Origin: Aquibium oceanicum
GTDB lineage: Bacteria; Pseudomonadota; Alphaproteobacteria; Rhizobiales; Rhizobiaceae
Length of the DNA stretch: 64,000 bases
Reading direction: 5' to 3'
Assembly: GCF_001889605.1 (NCBI RefSeq)
Contig: NZ_CP018171.1
Location: 620,001-684,000 of the forward strand
The translations under genes were made by a program, and so were the position numbers. This document shows positions 45,653 to 55,031 of the stretch, one piece after another; position 1 is the stretch's first letter; each line of letters opens with the position of its first letter. Below the pieces are notes generated by a model that was given only the letters and a program-made list of their open reading frames with translations, made no database searches and was not told the DNA's origin.

Positions 45653-46621
45653 ATGACGGCCACCATGACGGCGACGCCGCTTTCGCAGACGGGCCAGCTC
45701 GTCGAGCGCCACTGGCGGGAATTGGCGGGTCGCCGCCGCATGTATACCCTGCTCGGGTTCGGGGTCTTCGTCGCCGCCATGACGGCGTCGCTCTGGTTCG
45801 CGAACGAGACCAACGCCGGAAAATTCTTCGACCGGCTGCCCTACTTCTTCGATTTCATTTCCATGCTCGTCCCGCGCGACGGCTGGGAAGTCTGGCGGGC
45901 GATGTTCGATCTGCCGTCGCCCCATTTCGACGGAAGCCTGAAGTTCAACTATCCGGAAGGGCGGGTCTACCTGACGGAGACGATCTATCTTCCCGAATAT
46001 TTCTACAAGATGATCGAGACGCTGAACATCGCGGCGGTCTCGACGCTGATCGGTTTCGGCGCGGGGTTCCTGCTCTGCTTTCTGGCGGCGCGCAATCTCG
46101 TCGCGAACCGTTTCCTGCGCTTCTTCGTGCGCCGCTTCATGGAGATCCTGCGCGCCTTTCCCGAAATCGTCATCGCCGGCTTCTTCCTCGCGATCTTCTC
46201 GCTGGGCGCGGTACCCGCGATGATCGCGGTGTCGATCCACACGATCGGCGCCCTGGGGAAGATGTTCTTCGAGGTGGTCGAGAATGCCGACATGCGCCCG
46301 GATGAGGGCCTGCGCGCGGCGGGGGGCAACTGGACCGAGCGGGTGTGGTTCGGCATCGTGCCGCAGGTCATGCCGAACTTCCTGAGCTACGGACTGCTGC
46401 GGTTCGAGATCAACGTGCGCGCCTCGACAATCATCGGCGCGGTTGGCGGCGGTGGCATCGGCGAGGCGCTGAGGCTGTCGATCAGCCGCGGCCACGAGGC
46501 CAAGACGCTCGCCATCGTGCTTCTGCTGTTTACCACCATCGTCCTGGTCGACCAGTTCTCCGCCTGGCTGCGCAAGCGTCTGGTGGGGTCCCAGGCCTTC
46601 GAGTTCGGCCGGGGAGCCTGA
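45653..46621 (+). CDS. phnE: Phosphonate ABC permease PhnE (first copy)
   Basis: The 322-aa inner-membrane protein has an N-terminal helix near 30-48, a periplasmic stretch, and a five-to-six-helix permease core from about residue 110. The permease loop is ENADMRPDEGLRAAGGNWTERV, followed by VRASTIIGAVGGGGIGEAL, a phosphonate-permease motif. It pairs with the second PhnE encoded four bases downstream. Confidence 0.93.
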   Translation: MTATMTATPLSQTGQLVERHWRELAGRRRMYTLLGFGVFVAAMTASLWFANETNAGKFFDRLPYFFDFISMLVPRDGWEVWRAMFDLPSPHFDGSLKFNYPEGRVYLTETIYLPEYFYKMIETLNIAAVSTLIGFGAGFLLCFLAARNLVANRFLRFFVRRFMEILRAFPEIVIAGFFLAIFSLGAVPAMIAVSIHTIGALGKMFFEVVENADMRPDEGLRAAGGNWTERVWFGIVPQVMPNFLSYGLLRFEINVRASTIIGAVGGGGIGEALRLSISRGHEAKTLAIVLLLFTTIVLVDQFSAWLRKRLVGSQAFEFGRGA

Positions 46622-46625
46622 GACC

Positions 46626-48158
46626 ATGGCGCTTCTGTCCGCCGCCGAGACCGGCGATATCGCCGCGCGCCACCCGGCGCTCTTCAAGCGCTCCTTCGCG
46701 CAGCGGTTCACCGGTTCGCTGGTTGCCGCCGGGATCGCGCTCTACCTCGTCTTCGTCTGGTGGTTCTTCTCCATCGGTGCGGTCTTCTCGAACGGCAACT
46801 GGGACATCGCCGGCAACTATCTCGCCGACTGGGTTTCCTACGAGGTTCGGCCCGACGTGGAGTTCGAAGAAAACCATCTGGTGATCTCCTATCCGCGCTT
46901 CTCTCCGCTCGGAGAGGACCCGCAGCCGGACTGGGTGACAACCGAACGCGCCGTCGTCGAGCGCGCAGTCAGCGGCCCCGACACCTCGAAGGGTTCGGGT
47001 GGCGGCCAGAACAGTTCGTTCGGCAGCCTGCTCGGGCCGGTCGGGGGAGATCCGGCACCTGCCGCGGAGCCAGATCTTCTGCCGACGCCCGATGCGGCGA
47101 AGCAAGAGCCGAGAACGATCCGCGGAGAGGAGATCGTCCGGACCGTCGTCGAGATCGGCCCGACCGCTGCGATCGATATCCGCCCCGGACGCGTCACCGT
47201 CACGCGCGGGCCGGAAATCCTCGACATCGATATCGTCCGCGACGAAAGCGTGGTCGCAAGCGCTCCGCTGCCGGCCTGGGCCCAGCAGCGCGCGCCCGGC
47301 GGCAAGATCATCGTCGGCTTCGGTTTCTCGGGACGCGCCGAGATCGAGAGCGACGAGGTCAAGATCCGGCACCGTTTCTGGGGCTGGGAGAACTTCGTTT
47401 TCGACACGAACTCGCCCTTCTGGGGCAGATCCTTCGGAGAAGTCGTGTCGCTGATCGTGGCGGGACCGAGGCTGGTGCCCGAAACGTCCAACTTCGCCCT
47501 TGCTGTGAACAACATCCTCTACAATGCCGAATGGCAGCATGCCGACGTCTGGATCAAGCTGCTGCAGACCATCGTCATGGCCTTCGTCGGGACTGTCTTC
47601 GCCTCGCTGCTGGCATTTCCGCTGGCCTTCGCGGCGGCGCGCAACATCACGCCGAACTTCTTCGCCAACCAGGTCTTCAAGCGCCTGTTCGACTTCTTGC
47701 GGTCCGTCGACATGCTGATCTGGGCGCTGTTCTTCACCCGTGCCTTCGGTCCGGGTCCGCTCGCGGGCATATCGGCGATCTTCTTCACCGACACGGGCAC
47801 CTTCGGAAAGCTCTATTCCGAGACGCTCGAAAACATCGACGACAAGCAGCGCGAGGGCGTCCGCTCGGTCGGGGCCGCACCGGCGGTGGTGCAGCGCTAC
47901 GGCGTCCTGCCGCAGGTGCTTCCGGTGTTTCTCAGCCAGTCCCTGTACTTCTGGGAATCGAACACACGGTCCGCCACCATCATCGGCGCCGTCGGCGCCG
48001 GCGGCATCGGCCTGAAGCTGTGGGAGGCGATGCGCACGAACCAAGACTGGGAAAACGTCGCCTACATGGTCGTGTTGATCCTGATCGTGGTCTTCGTCTT
48101 CGACAACATCTCGAACTTTTTCCGCCAGCGCCTGATGGAAGGCTCCTCCCGCCATTGA
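46626..48158 (+). CDS. phnE: Phosphonate ABC permease PhnE (second copy, long insert)
   Basis: The 510-aa permease has a first membrane helix at about 32-54, then a long predicted periplasmic segment (about 60-300) with a Gly/Ser/Pro-rich low-complexity part near 115-150, and the permease core in the last 200 residues, with EGVRSVGAAPAVVQRYG and RSATIIGAVGAGGIGLKL. The insert makes it far longer than the first copy. Long second PhnE proteins occur in rhizobia, but the insert's function is unknown. Confidence 0.92.
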   Translation: MALLSAAETGDIAARHPALFKRSFAQRFTGSLVAAGIALYLVFVWWFFSIGAVFSNGNWDIAGNYLADWVSYEVRPDVEFEENHLVISYPRFSPLGEDPQPDWVTTERAVVERAVSGPDTSKGSGGGQNSSFGSLLGPVGGDPAPAAEPDLLPTPDAAKQEPRTIRGEEIVRTVVEIGPTAAIDIRPGRVTVTRGPEILDIDIVRDESVVASAPLPAWAQQRAPGGKIIVGFGFSGRAEIESDEVKIRHRFWGWENFVFDTNSPFWGRSFGEVVSLIVAGPRLVPETSNFALAVNNILYNAEWQHADVWIKLLQTIVMAFVGTVFASLLAFPLAFAAARNITPNFFANQVFKRLFDFLRSVDMLIWALFFTRAFGPGPLAGISAIFFTDTGTFGKLYSETLENIDDKQREGVRSVGAAPAVVQRYGVLPQVLPVFLSQSLYFWESNTRSATIIGAVGAGGIGLKLWEAMRTNQDWENVAYMVVLILIVVFVFDNISNFFRQRLMEGSSRH

Positions 48159-48262
48159 TGACTTTTCCGGACCGATTTGCTATCTCGCCGTAGCCGTCGG
48201 CGGCTTCGTCATTCTGTCACGAAAATCGCCTATCCCGTCGCCCTCGGCGAGGACAGTTCCCC

Positions 48263-48970
48263 ATGCGCTATGCCATCTATTTCACGCCGCCTCATGACGA
48301 TCCGCTGACGCGCGCCGCGGCGCGCTGGCTGGCCCGCGATCCCTTCACGGGCACGTCGGTGCCGGCGCCTTCGGTGCCCGGCCTCTCGGCGGAGGAACTC
48401 GCCTATCACACGGCGTCGGCGCGGCGCTACGGCTTCCACGCCACGCTCAAGGCGCCGTTCGCGCTCGCGCCCGCCAAGACCGAAGCCTCTCTGCTCGCCG
48501 CCTTCGACACGTTTGCGGCAAGCGTCGATCCGGTCTACCTGCCGGCCATGAAGCTGAGGCGGATCAGCGGCTTCTTCGCGCTGACGCCGGCCGAGCGCAG
48601 CCCGGCGCTGGACCGGCTGGCGAGCGACATCGTCGTGGCGTTCGATCGCTTCCGCGCGCCCATGACCGACGCCGACATCGCCCGGCGCAATCCCGAATCG
48701 CTGCGGCCGGCCGAACTGAAGCACCTCCACCAGTGGGGCTACCCGTACGTCTTCGAATCCTTCTTCTTCCACATGACGCTTTCCGGGCGTATTGCCGAAG
48801 CCGATACCCCGCGCTTCACCCAGGCCGTGGAAGCCTTCTTCGGCCCTCTGCTGGGCGAGCCGCTCGACATCGCATCGCTTGCCCTCTTCGTGGAGAGGGA
48901 ACCCGGGGCGCCCTTCACCGTGCTGGCGCACCGCCCGCTGGGGCAGATGCAGCAACGAAAGTCCGCCTGA
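48263..48970 (+). CDS. DUF1045 phosphonate-locus protein, 2H phosphoesterase-like
   Basis: The 235-aa protein belongs to DUF1045, found almost only in phn loci. It contains two HxT motifs of the 2H phosphoesterase superfamily: His59-Ala-Thr61 (FHATLKAPF) and His170-Met-Thr172 (FHMTLSG). That fold opens cyclic phosphodiesters. No phnP is present, so it could hydrolyse the cyclic ribose phosphate made by PhnJ; this is inference. It is directly followed by phnM (stop and start abut). Confidence 0.88.
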   Translation: MRYAIYFTPPHDDPLTRAAARWLARDPFTGTSVPAPSVPGLSAEELAYHTASARRYGFHATLKAPFALAPAKTEASLLAAFDTFAASVDPVYLPAMKLRRISGFFALTPAERSPALDRLASDIVVAFDRFRAPMTDADIARRNPESLRPAELKHLHQWGYPYVFESFFFHMTLSGRIAEADTPRFTQAVEAFFGPLLGEPLDIASLALFVEREPGAPFTVLAHRPLGQMQQRKSA

Positions 48971-50110
48971 ATGACCACCGAAACCGTATTGTCCAATGCC
49001 AGGATCGTTCTCGCCGACGAGATCGTCGACGGGTCGGTCGTCATCCGCGACGGACTTATCGCGGACGTCTCGCCGGGCAATGCGGCGTCTGGCGAGGATT
49101 TTGGTGGCGACTACCTGATCCCCGGGCTGGTCGAACTCCACACCGACCACCTCGAAGGTCATTACGCGCCGCGCCCCAAGGTCCGCTGGAACCCGCTCGC
49201 CGCAGTGCTGGCGCATGATGCGCAGGTTGCGACCTCTGGCATCACGACGGTGTTCGACGCCTTGCGCGTCGGTCTCGACGAGGATTCCGACATCACCGCC
49301 GGCGACATGCGCCACCTGGCCGATGCGATCGAGGATGGGGTGCGGAAGGACCGCCTGCGCGCCGACCATTTCCTTCACCTGCGCTGCGAGGTTTCTGCCG
49401 ACGACTGCCTGGAAGGATTCGCGCTGTTCGACGGCGACGAGCGCGTCAGGCTCGTCTCTCTGATGGACCATGCACCGGGCCAGCGCCAGTTCGTGAATCT
49501 GGAAAACTATGCGTCCTACTATCAGGGCAAGCTGAAGCTCTCCGACGAGGCGTTCAACAGGTTTTGTGAAAAGCGGATGGGGGAGTCGGCGCGAAACTCC
49601 TCGCGCCACCGGGTCGCGCTCTCGCAGGCGTGCCGGTCGCGCGGCATCGTGCTGGCGAGCCACGACGATGCCACGACGGAGCATGTCGACGAGGCGATCG
49701 AGCAGGGCATCGTCGTCGCCGAGTTCCCGACGACCCTCGAGGCGGCGAGCGCGTCCAAGCGCGCCGGCATGGGCGTGCTGATGGGCGCGCCCAACGTCGT
49801 ACGCGGCGGATCGCATTCCGGCAACGTGTCGGCCCGCGAACTCGCCGAGCGCGGCTGTCTGGACATTCTTTCATCGGACTACATTCCCTTCAGCCTGATC
49901 CAGTCTGCATTCTTCCTCGGCGAGGTGGTGGACCAGATCTCGCTGCCGCAGGCCGTCGCGATGGTTTCGAAAAACCCCGCCGCGGCGACGGGACTGGACG
50001 ATCGGGGCGAGATCGCCATCGGCAAGCGGGCCGACCTCGTGCGCGTGCGCGTCGACGAACACATTCCCGTCGTGCGCTCGGTCTGGCGGGAAGGCCGCCG
50101 CGTCGCTTGA
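48971..50110 (+). CDS. phnM: Ribosyl-alkylphosphonate triphosphate diphosphatase PhnM
   Basis: PhnM removes pyrophosphate from the 5-triphosphate of the ribosyl phosphonate, giving the PhnJ substrate. The 379-aa amidohydrolase-family protein has the metal site region LIPGLVELHTDHLEGH, the internal RLVSLMDHAPGQRQF segment, LASHDDATTEHV and the late DYIPFSL. Its stop overlaps the phnN start by one base. Confidence 0.95.
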   Translation: MTTETVLSNARIVLADEIVDGSVVIRDGLIADVSPGNAASGEDFGGDYLIPGLVELHTDHLEGHYAPRPKVRWNPLAAVLAHDAQVATSGITTVFDALRVGLDEDSDITAGDMRHLADAIEDGVRKDRLRADHFLHLRCEVSADDCLEGFALFDGDERVRLVSLMDHAPGQRQFVNLENYASYYQGKLKLSDEAFNRFCEKRMGESARNSSRHRVALSQACRSRGIVLASHDDATTEHVDEAIEQGIVVAEFPTTLEAASASKRAGMGVLMGAPNVVRGGSHSGNVSARELAERGCLDILSSDYIPFSLIQSAFFLGEVVDQISLPQAVAMVSKNPAAATGLDDRGEIAIGKRADLVRVRVDEHIPVVRSVWREGRRVA

Positions 50111-50742
50111 TGGAAGGATCGGTTTCACGCGGCCGGAACGGTCCCGACGCGCGCGAGCGTCAGGGCGCATTCGTCGCCGTGGTCGGACCCAGCGGCGCCG
50201 GCAAGGACACGCTGATCGCCTATGCCAAGGTCCGGCTTTCGGAGAAGGGTCTGGACCGGTTTCATTTCGTGCGGCGCGTCATCACCCGGACGGCGGACGG
50301 ATCGACCGAAGACCACGACACGCTGTCGCCGCTGGCATTCGAACGGGCGGAAGCCGACGGCGCCTTCGCGCTGTCCTGGGAGGCGCACGGCCTGCGCTAC
50401 GGCCTGCCCGCGGGCGTCGACCGGCACATCTCCGCCGGCGATACGGTGGTTGCCAACCTGTCGCGCAAGGCGATCCCGGCGCTGCGGACGCGCTACCGCA
50501 ACGTCTCCGTCGTGGCCGTCGTCGCCAGCAAGGCGACGCTTTCCGCCCGCCTGATTGCGCGGGGCCGCGAAAGCGCGGAGGAGGTGGCTGCGCGGCTTTC
50601 TCGCAGCACGGAGACGGACCTAGGTATCTCCGGCGCATTCGCCACGATCGCCAATGATGGGACGATCGCGGAGGCGGGCGAGGCGCTGATTTCCGCCATC
50701 GAGGCCGCCGCCGAACTCTCGATGGCGCCGCTGGATCTCTGA
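50110..50742 (+). CDS. phnN: Ribose 1,5-bisphosphokinase PhnN
   Basis: PhnN phosphorylates ribose 1,5-bisphosphate to PRPP, ending the C-P lyase pathway. The 210-aa guanylate-kinase-like protein has Walker A GPSGAGKDT near residue 27 and the segments FVRRVITRTADG, SWEAHGLRYGLP and ARGRES. The start at 50110 (TGATG) is taken because upstream in-frame sequence lies inside phnM. It converges on the DUF1513 gene with 14 bases between. Confidence 0.93.
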   Translation: MEGSVSRGRNGPDARERQGAFVAVVGPSGAGKDTLIAYAKVRLSEKGLDRFHFVRRVITRTADGSTEDHDTLSPLAFERAEADGAFALSWEAHGLRYGLPAGVDRHISAGDTVVANLSRKAIPALRTRYRNVSVVAVVASKATLSARLIARGRESAEEVAARLSRSTETDLGISGAFATIANDGTIAEAGEALISAIEAAAELSMAPLDL

Positions 50743-50756
50743 GATACTTCGGCGCG

Positions 50757-51866
50757 TCAGCCAATCCGCAGGATGTGGTTGTCCCAGACGTATTCCGGCA
50801 GCGTCCGGTCGTCGTCCGACGCGGGGCAGACGACGCGGCCTTCGCCGGTCGTTGCGAGGTAATCAGCGCCGTCCGGCGCAAGTCCGCAGACTTCCGTCAT
50901 GTCGCGCCGAGCGACGATCTTCCTCGTCGAGGTTTCGATGACGGCCATCTGGTTGCCTTGCGGGGAGGAGACCGCGACGGTGCCACTGTCGCCATTGGCC
51001 GCGACCGAACCGATATAGTTGCGGAAGCCGGCGAGCACGTCCGGAGGCATATCGACGAGGTTGAGTTCCTCGCCGGGACGCGCGGTTCCGACCAGCGGCG
51101 GCTGGTCGAGCGCCGGCCCCTCGTACTGGCAGCCGAACCAGACCGATCCCGCATTGTCGATCGCCATGTGCCGGATCGACAGCTTGTGCAGGGCGGACGG
51201 AAGCTTGTGCTTTTCGAAGAGATCGCCCGTCTCGCGGTCGATGAAGACGAGCGAAGGCTGCATCGTGGCGATTTTCAGCTTGGCGCGGCCGAAATCCGGA
51301 TGCGTCTCGATGCCGCCATTGGCGATCGCCAGCGTCTTCCCGTCCGGCATGAGAAGCAGTTCGTGGGGGTCCATGCCGTGCGTGGGAAACTCGCCGATGC
51401 GGCTGAAGCCGTCGGTCGCGTCGTAGATGCCGATCATTCCTGCCGCGGCGTCGAAATCGTTTTCCGTCGCGTAGAGCAGCCGCCCGTCGGGCGAGAAGAC
51501 GCCGTGGCCGAAGAAGTGCCTGCCGGCGGCGCTGGCGATCGTCACCGGCTCGCCGCGGCCGGTATGGTCGAACACGACCGCGAAGGTGCCCGGCCTTCGC
51601 GCGAAGGCGACGGAGCGGCGGGTGACGGGATCAAAGGTGACGTCGTGCCCGCGGTTCGGAAGGTCTAGGCGGTGCAGTATTTCGCCACGCTCCGAGAGAA
51701 CCGCGATGCCGTAGCGCTCGTCGCGATCGACGAAGGCGGTGGCGAAGACCGCGTCGGCGGAAAGCGCCGCCATCGCTGCTTCAGGAGCGAGGCTCGCGAG
51801 GAACCCGGCACCGGCCGCCTTGAGGAAGAAGCGGCGGTTGATCAGTCCCTGCTTCGGCGCCCGCAC
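50757..51866 (-). CDS. DUF1513 Tat-exported beta-propeller-like protein
   Basis: The 369-aa protein has a clear twin-arginine signal (NRRFFLKAAGAG), so it is exported folded to the periplasm. The rest shows WD/YVTN-like repeats (FSPDGRLLYATEND, LMPDGKTLAIANGG, SSPQGNQMAVIET), suggesting a beta-propeller. The family belongs to the COG3487-3490 set of iron-regulated periplasmic proteins; its biochemical role is unknown. It is the last gene of the iron block, two bases after the second imelysin. Confidence 0.88.
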   Translation of the reverse strand: MRAPKQGLINRRFFLKAAGAGFLASLAPEAAMAALSADAVFATAFVDRDERYGIAVLSERGEILHRLDLPNRGHDVTFDPVTRRSVAFARRPGTFAVVFDHTGRGEPVTIASAAGRHFFGHGVFSPDGRLLYATENDFDAAAGMIGIYDATDGFSRIGEFPTHGMDPHELLLMPDGKTLAIANGGIETHPDFGRAKLKIATMQPSLVFIDRETGDLFEKHKLPSALHKLSIRHMAIDNAGSVWFGCQYEGPALDQPPLVGTARPGEELNLVDMPPDVLAGFRNYIGSVAANGDSGTVAVSSPQGNQMAVIETSTRKIVARRDMTEVCGLAPDGADYLATTGEGRVVCPASDDDRTLPEYVWDNHILRIG

Positions 51867-51868
51867 GA

Positions 51869-52951
51869 TCAGTCTCCGTCGAGTGAGGAAAAGCCCGCTG
51901 TCAGTCCGTATTCGCCGCTCAGCTGGCGGCCCACGAGGTCCGACAGCCCGGAGGTGACGATACGCACGTAGTCGAGCTTCGCCCGCCGGTCCGGGTCGGC
52001 GAGGATGTCGGCGATGGGGTCGTCATCGAGCGCGGCAAGCGCGCGGTCGGCATTGGCGAGTTCGAACCGGATGGAGTCAGGGATCCAGCGCTTGTCTTCG
52101 GCAAGATGTTCCTCAAGCCCGGCCGCGTCCAGAAGTCCGCCGACGGAGCGGAGGTTCGATCGGATGGCGGGGATCGTCTGCCGGGAGCGCCAGAACAGCG
52201 CCTGCTTCGGCTGGTCGTCGCCCGGCACCTCGGCGAGGAAACCGTTGATGCGCACGTCGCGAACCAACTCGAGGCCGTGGATGGCGATGTCGATCAGGTC
52301 CGACAGGGACTCCTCGCCGCTGCGGTAGAGCGGATTGTCCGCGCCGGGCTCAGTCCATAGCCGGGAGATACCGTCGTCGTCGGTCCAGCCGGCGCTGAGC
52401 TGACTCGCGGTCTCGTCCAGATTGGCGGTCACCGTCCGTGCATAGTCGCAACGGAAGCCGGCCTGATCCGCCAGGTCGTCGCTGCCGGTCCCGAACAGCG
52501 AAAACTCCAGCGCGCCGAAACCCTGCACGGCGACGCTCTTCTGCACCAGCGTGTCGAGGCTGGTGGCGGACGCGTCCTCGGTGGCGAGGATGCCCTGCAC
52601 TTGCTTGAGGCCGATGCTGCGGCGGTCCGGCCAGTAGAAGATCCGTTCGAGCCGGTTGTCCTGCGTCACCGGTCCGAAGCGGACGAGTTCGATACCGGCC
52701 CAGGCCTGCACGGCCTCGTCGAAACCGGCGCGGGCCGCTTCTAGCGTTTCCGCGGACGGCTCCTGGCAGAGGGTTTCGACCCGCTCGTGCAACGCGTCCG
52801 CCGCTGTCGCGAAGGCCCGGTAGGCGGGCTGGATGTAGCCGTGGAGAGCGCCGGCCACCATTTCAACGGCGCCGTCCGGGGATTGCGCGTACGCGGGCAC
52901 GGAGAAGACCGGCCCGAAACAGGCCAAGGCAACCAGGAAACGCAGACGCAT
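51869..52951 (-). CDS. Imelysin-family periplasmic protein (second copy)
   Basis: The 360-aa exported protein has a signal peptide ending AYAQS near residue 22 and an all-helical imelysin fold (VQAWAGIELVRFGP, HGLELVRDVRINGFL). At the position of the family GxHxxE motif it reads GFGALE (144-149), with His replaced by Gly146, so metal binding there is doubtful. It is coupled to the di-heme gene upstream (TGATG). Confidence 0.88.
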   Translation of the reverse strand: MRLRFLVALACFGPVFSVPAYAQSPDGAVEMVAGALHGYIQPAYRAFATAADALHERVETLCQEPSAETLEAARAGFDEAVQAWAGIELVRFGPVTQDNRLERIFYWPDRRSIGLKQVQGILATEDASATSLDTLVQKSVAVQGFGALEFSLFGTGSDDLADQAGFRCDYARTVTANLDETASQLSAGWTDDDGISRLWTEPGADNPLYRSGEESLSDLIDIAIHGLELVRDVRINGFLAEVPGDDQPKQALFWRSRQTIPAIRSNLRSVGGLLDAAGLEEHLAEDKRWIPDSIRFELANADRALAALDDDPIADILADPDRRAKLDYVRIVTSGLSDLVGRQLSGEYGLTAGFSSLDGD

Positions 52952-54534
52952 CAGAGAGACTCCAGAAACCGGATCAATGCCTCGCGGTCCTGTTTCGACA
53001 GGGCCTTGAAGCCGTCGCGTGCCGCTTCCGCTTCGCCGCCGTGCCACAGGATGGCCTCGGTGAGGTTTCGTGCCCGCCCGTCGTGCAGGAAGAAGGTGTG
53101 GCCGTTCACGGTCTCGGTGAGGCCGATGCCCCAGAGCGGCGGTGTGCGCCATTCGCTGCCGCGCGCGTCTCCCACCGGCTGCCAGTCGGCGAGGCCGACG
53201 CCCATGTCGTGCAGCAGGAAGTCGGAATAGGGCCAGATGAGCTGGAACGCCTGCGCCTTGTTCGGGGCGTCGCGCCTGGTGACGAATTTCGGCGTGTGGC
53301 AGCCGCCGCAGCCGAGCGAATAGAAGACGTCCTTGCCGTGCAGGACCTGCGGATCGTCGACGTCGCGGCGCGCCGGCACCGCCAGGTTCTGCGAATAGAA
53401 GGTCACCAGATCGAGCACCGGATCGGGCGCCTCGGTGTCGCCCAGACGCTCCTGCACGCCGCTCGCCGCTGCGAGGCAATCGGTCTGGGATTCGGTGCAT
53501 TCACCCCAGGAGTTTGGCACGTCGGGGGTCGAGATGCCGATGTCGCCGGCGAAGGCGTTCGCCGCCTGCTGCCGGATCGAGGCGGTCTGCGCCTTCCAGC
53601 CAAAGCGGCCGAGCGTCAGCTGTCCAGCCGCATCGCGTACCACGTTCGGCCGTCCGGAGATGCCGTCGCCGTCGGCATCGTCGGGGTCGGCCAGCGCCAG
53701 GATGTCGGCCGGGTGGATCTGCTCGACGAGGCCGAGCCCGATCATCGGCGGCGTGACGCGCGGCGACAGCGTCGTGCTGACGTTCATCGGGCCGTAGGCG
53801 AGGTCGGTGACCGAGTATTCCGGCCGCCGCAGCGAAACCACCGTGCCGTCGCCGAGGGTCACCGGAACCTCTTCGTAGGTGACCGCGACCTTGCCTTCCG
53901 ACTTGAGACCTGGGACCGCCAGGTCCTGCAACTGGCCGCCATAGACCGGGTCCGGCAGGTTGAGGATCTGCTTGTCCCTGAGGAGAGCCTGCTCTTCGGC
54001 CGTCCTTGGCGCCCGCGACAGGCGAAGGAACATGGACGACGCGTCGCCCTCGGTCGGCGGATGGCCGCGGCCGTCCTTGAGATGGCAGCTTTGGCAGGCG
54101 CGCGCGTTGAACAGCGGCCCCAGCCCGTCGGAGGCCTGGGTCGAGGAGGGCGAGGAGACCCACAGCTTGCGGAACAGGGCGTTGCCGAGCTTGAACGTCT
54201 CTTCTTCGGCGAAGGTGAGGTTGGCCGAGAAGTTCGAGAAGGCGTCGGCGTTGACGAGCTTGCGCGAGGTCGCCGCGCCGCCCTGCATGTTCTCGAACTT
54301 TTCCGGTGCGGAGAAGTCGTCAGTCGGGCGCGTCACCCTCTCGACGCGGGCGATGTCCTCGGCGGAAAGATCGTCGCGCGTCGAAGGGATCGCGGCGATC
54401 TCGGCGGCGAAGGCGCTCGCCGCGACCGCGAAGGCGGTAGCGGCCAGGGTCAGGCCGGTTGCTGCGGGAGAAACCCCGATGCGGCGCGATAAGGAAGGGC
54501 GCATGCGGCGCGCGAATGATCTCAGGGGCCGCAT
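52951..54534 (-). CDS. Di-heme c-type oxidoreductase (DUF1111, COG3488)
   Basis: The 527-aa periplasmic protein has a signal peptide near residues 20-44 and two haem c attachment sites: Cys147-Cys150-His151 (CQSCH) and Cys409-Cys412-His413 (CGGCH), plus an Asp-rich calcium-like loop DPDDADGDG. The family, often labelled thiol oxidoreductase, is related to di-haem peroxidases. In this setting it could change the redox state of iron; that is inference. An ATG at 54504 is an alternative start. Confidence 0.9.
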   Translation of the reverse strand: MRPLRSFARRMRPSLSRRIGVSPAATGLTLAATAFAVAASAFAAEIAAIPSTRDDLSAEDIARVERVTRPTDDFSAPEKFENMQGGAATSRKLVNADAFSNFSANLTFAEEETFKLGNALFRKLWVSSPSSTQASDGLGPLFNARACQSCHLKDGRGHPPTEGDASSMFLRLSRAPRTAEEQALLRDKQILNLPDPVYGGQLQDLAVPGLKSEGKVAVTYEEVPVTLGDGTVVSLRRPEYSVTDLAYGPMNVSTTLSPRVTPPMIGLGLVEQIHPADILALADPDDADGDGISGRPNVVRDAAGQLTLGRFGWKAQTASIRQQAANAFAGDIGISTPDVPNSWGECTESQTDCLAAASGVQERLGDTEAPDPVLDLVTFYSQNLAVPARRDVDDPQVLHGKDVFYSLGCGGCHTPKFVTRRDAPNKAQAFQLIWPYSDFLLHDMGVGLADWQPVGDARGSEWRTPPLWGIGLTETVNGHTFFLHDGRARNLTEAILWHGGEAEAARDGFKALSKQDREALIRFLESL

Positions 54535-54545
54535 GCGCTCACGTC

Positions 54546-55031
54546 CTAGTCCTCTTCGCCGGCGTTCCCGGCGTTCAGGAGGCCGTACTTTTCCTCGCCG
54601 AGCGACTTCATCAGGTCGAGTTGCGTCTCGAGGAAGTCGATGTGGCCTTCCTCGTCCGTCAGCAGTTCCTCGAACAGTTTCATGGTGACGTAGTCGCCGA
54701 GTTCCTGGCAGATCTCGCGTGACTTCTTGTAGGACGTGCGGGCGTCGTATTCGCCGGCGAGGTCCGATTCCAGCACTTCCCTGACGTTCTCGCCGATCCT
54801 GAGCGGCCCGACCGACTGGAGGTTCGGATGGCCTTCGAGAAAGATGATGCGCGCGACCAGCTTATCGGCGTGATGCATCTCCTCGATCGATTCCTCGCGC
54901 TCCTTCTTGGCGAGCTTGATGTAACCCCAGTCTTCCAGCAGACGATAGTGAAGCCAGTATTGGTTGACGGCACCGAGTTCCAGAAACAGGGCCTCGTTAA
55001 GCCGCTCTATGATTTGTGGTTCGCCCTTCAT
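54546..55031 (-). CDS. bfr: Bacterioferritin
   Basis: The 161-aa iron-storage protein has the complete ferroxidase site Glu18, Glu51, His54, Glu94, Glu127 and His130, and Met52 that ligates haem between subunits. It forms a 24-subunit shell that oxidises and stores iron. Its start overlaps the end of bfd by 35 bases. Placement inside an iron-uptake-like block is notable. Confidence 0.96.
   Translation of the reverse strand: MKGEPQIIERLNEALFLELGAVNQYWLHYRLLEDWGYIKLAKKEREESIEEMHHADKLVARIIFLEGHPNLQSVGPLRIGENVREVLESDLAGEYDARTSYKKSREICQELGDYVTMKLFEELLTDEEGHIDFLETQLDLMKSLGEEKYGLLNAGNAGEED

Noticed and set aside
48204-48220. PHO box before the DUF1045 gene
   Set aside because: Only one good half-site (CTGTCAC at 48214-48220) is present; no partner occurs at the 11-base spacing.
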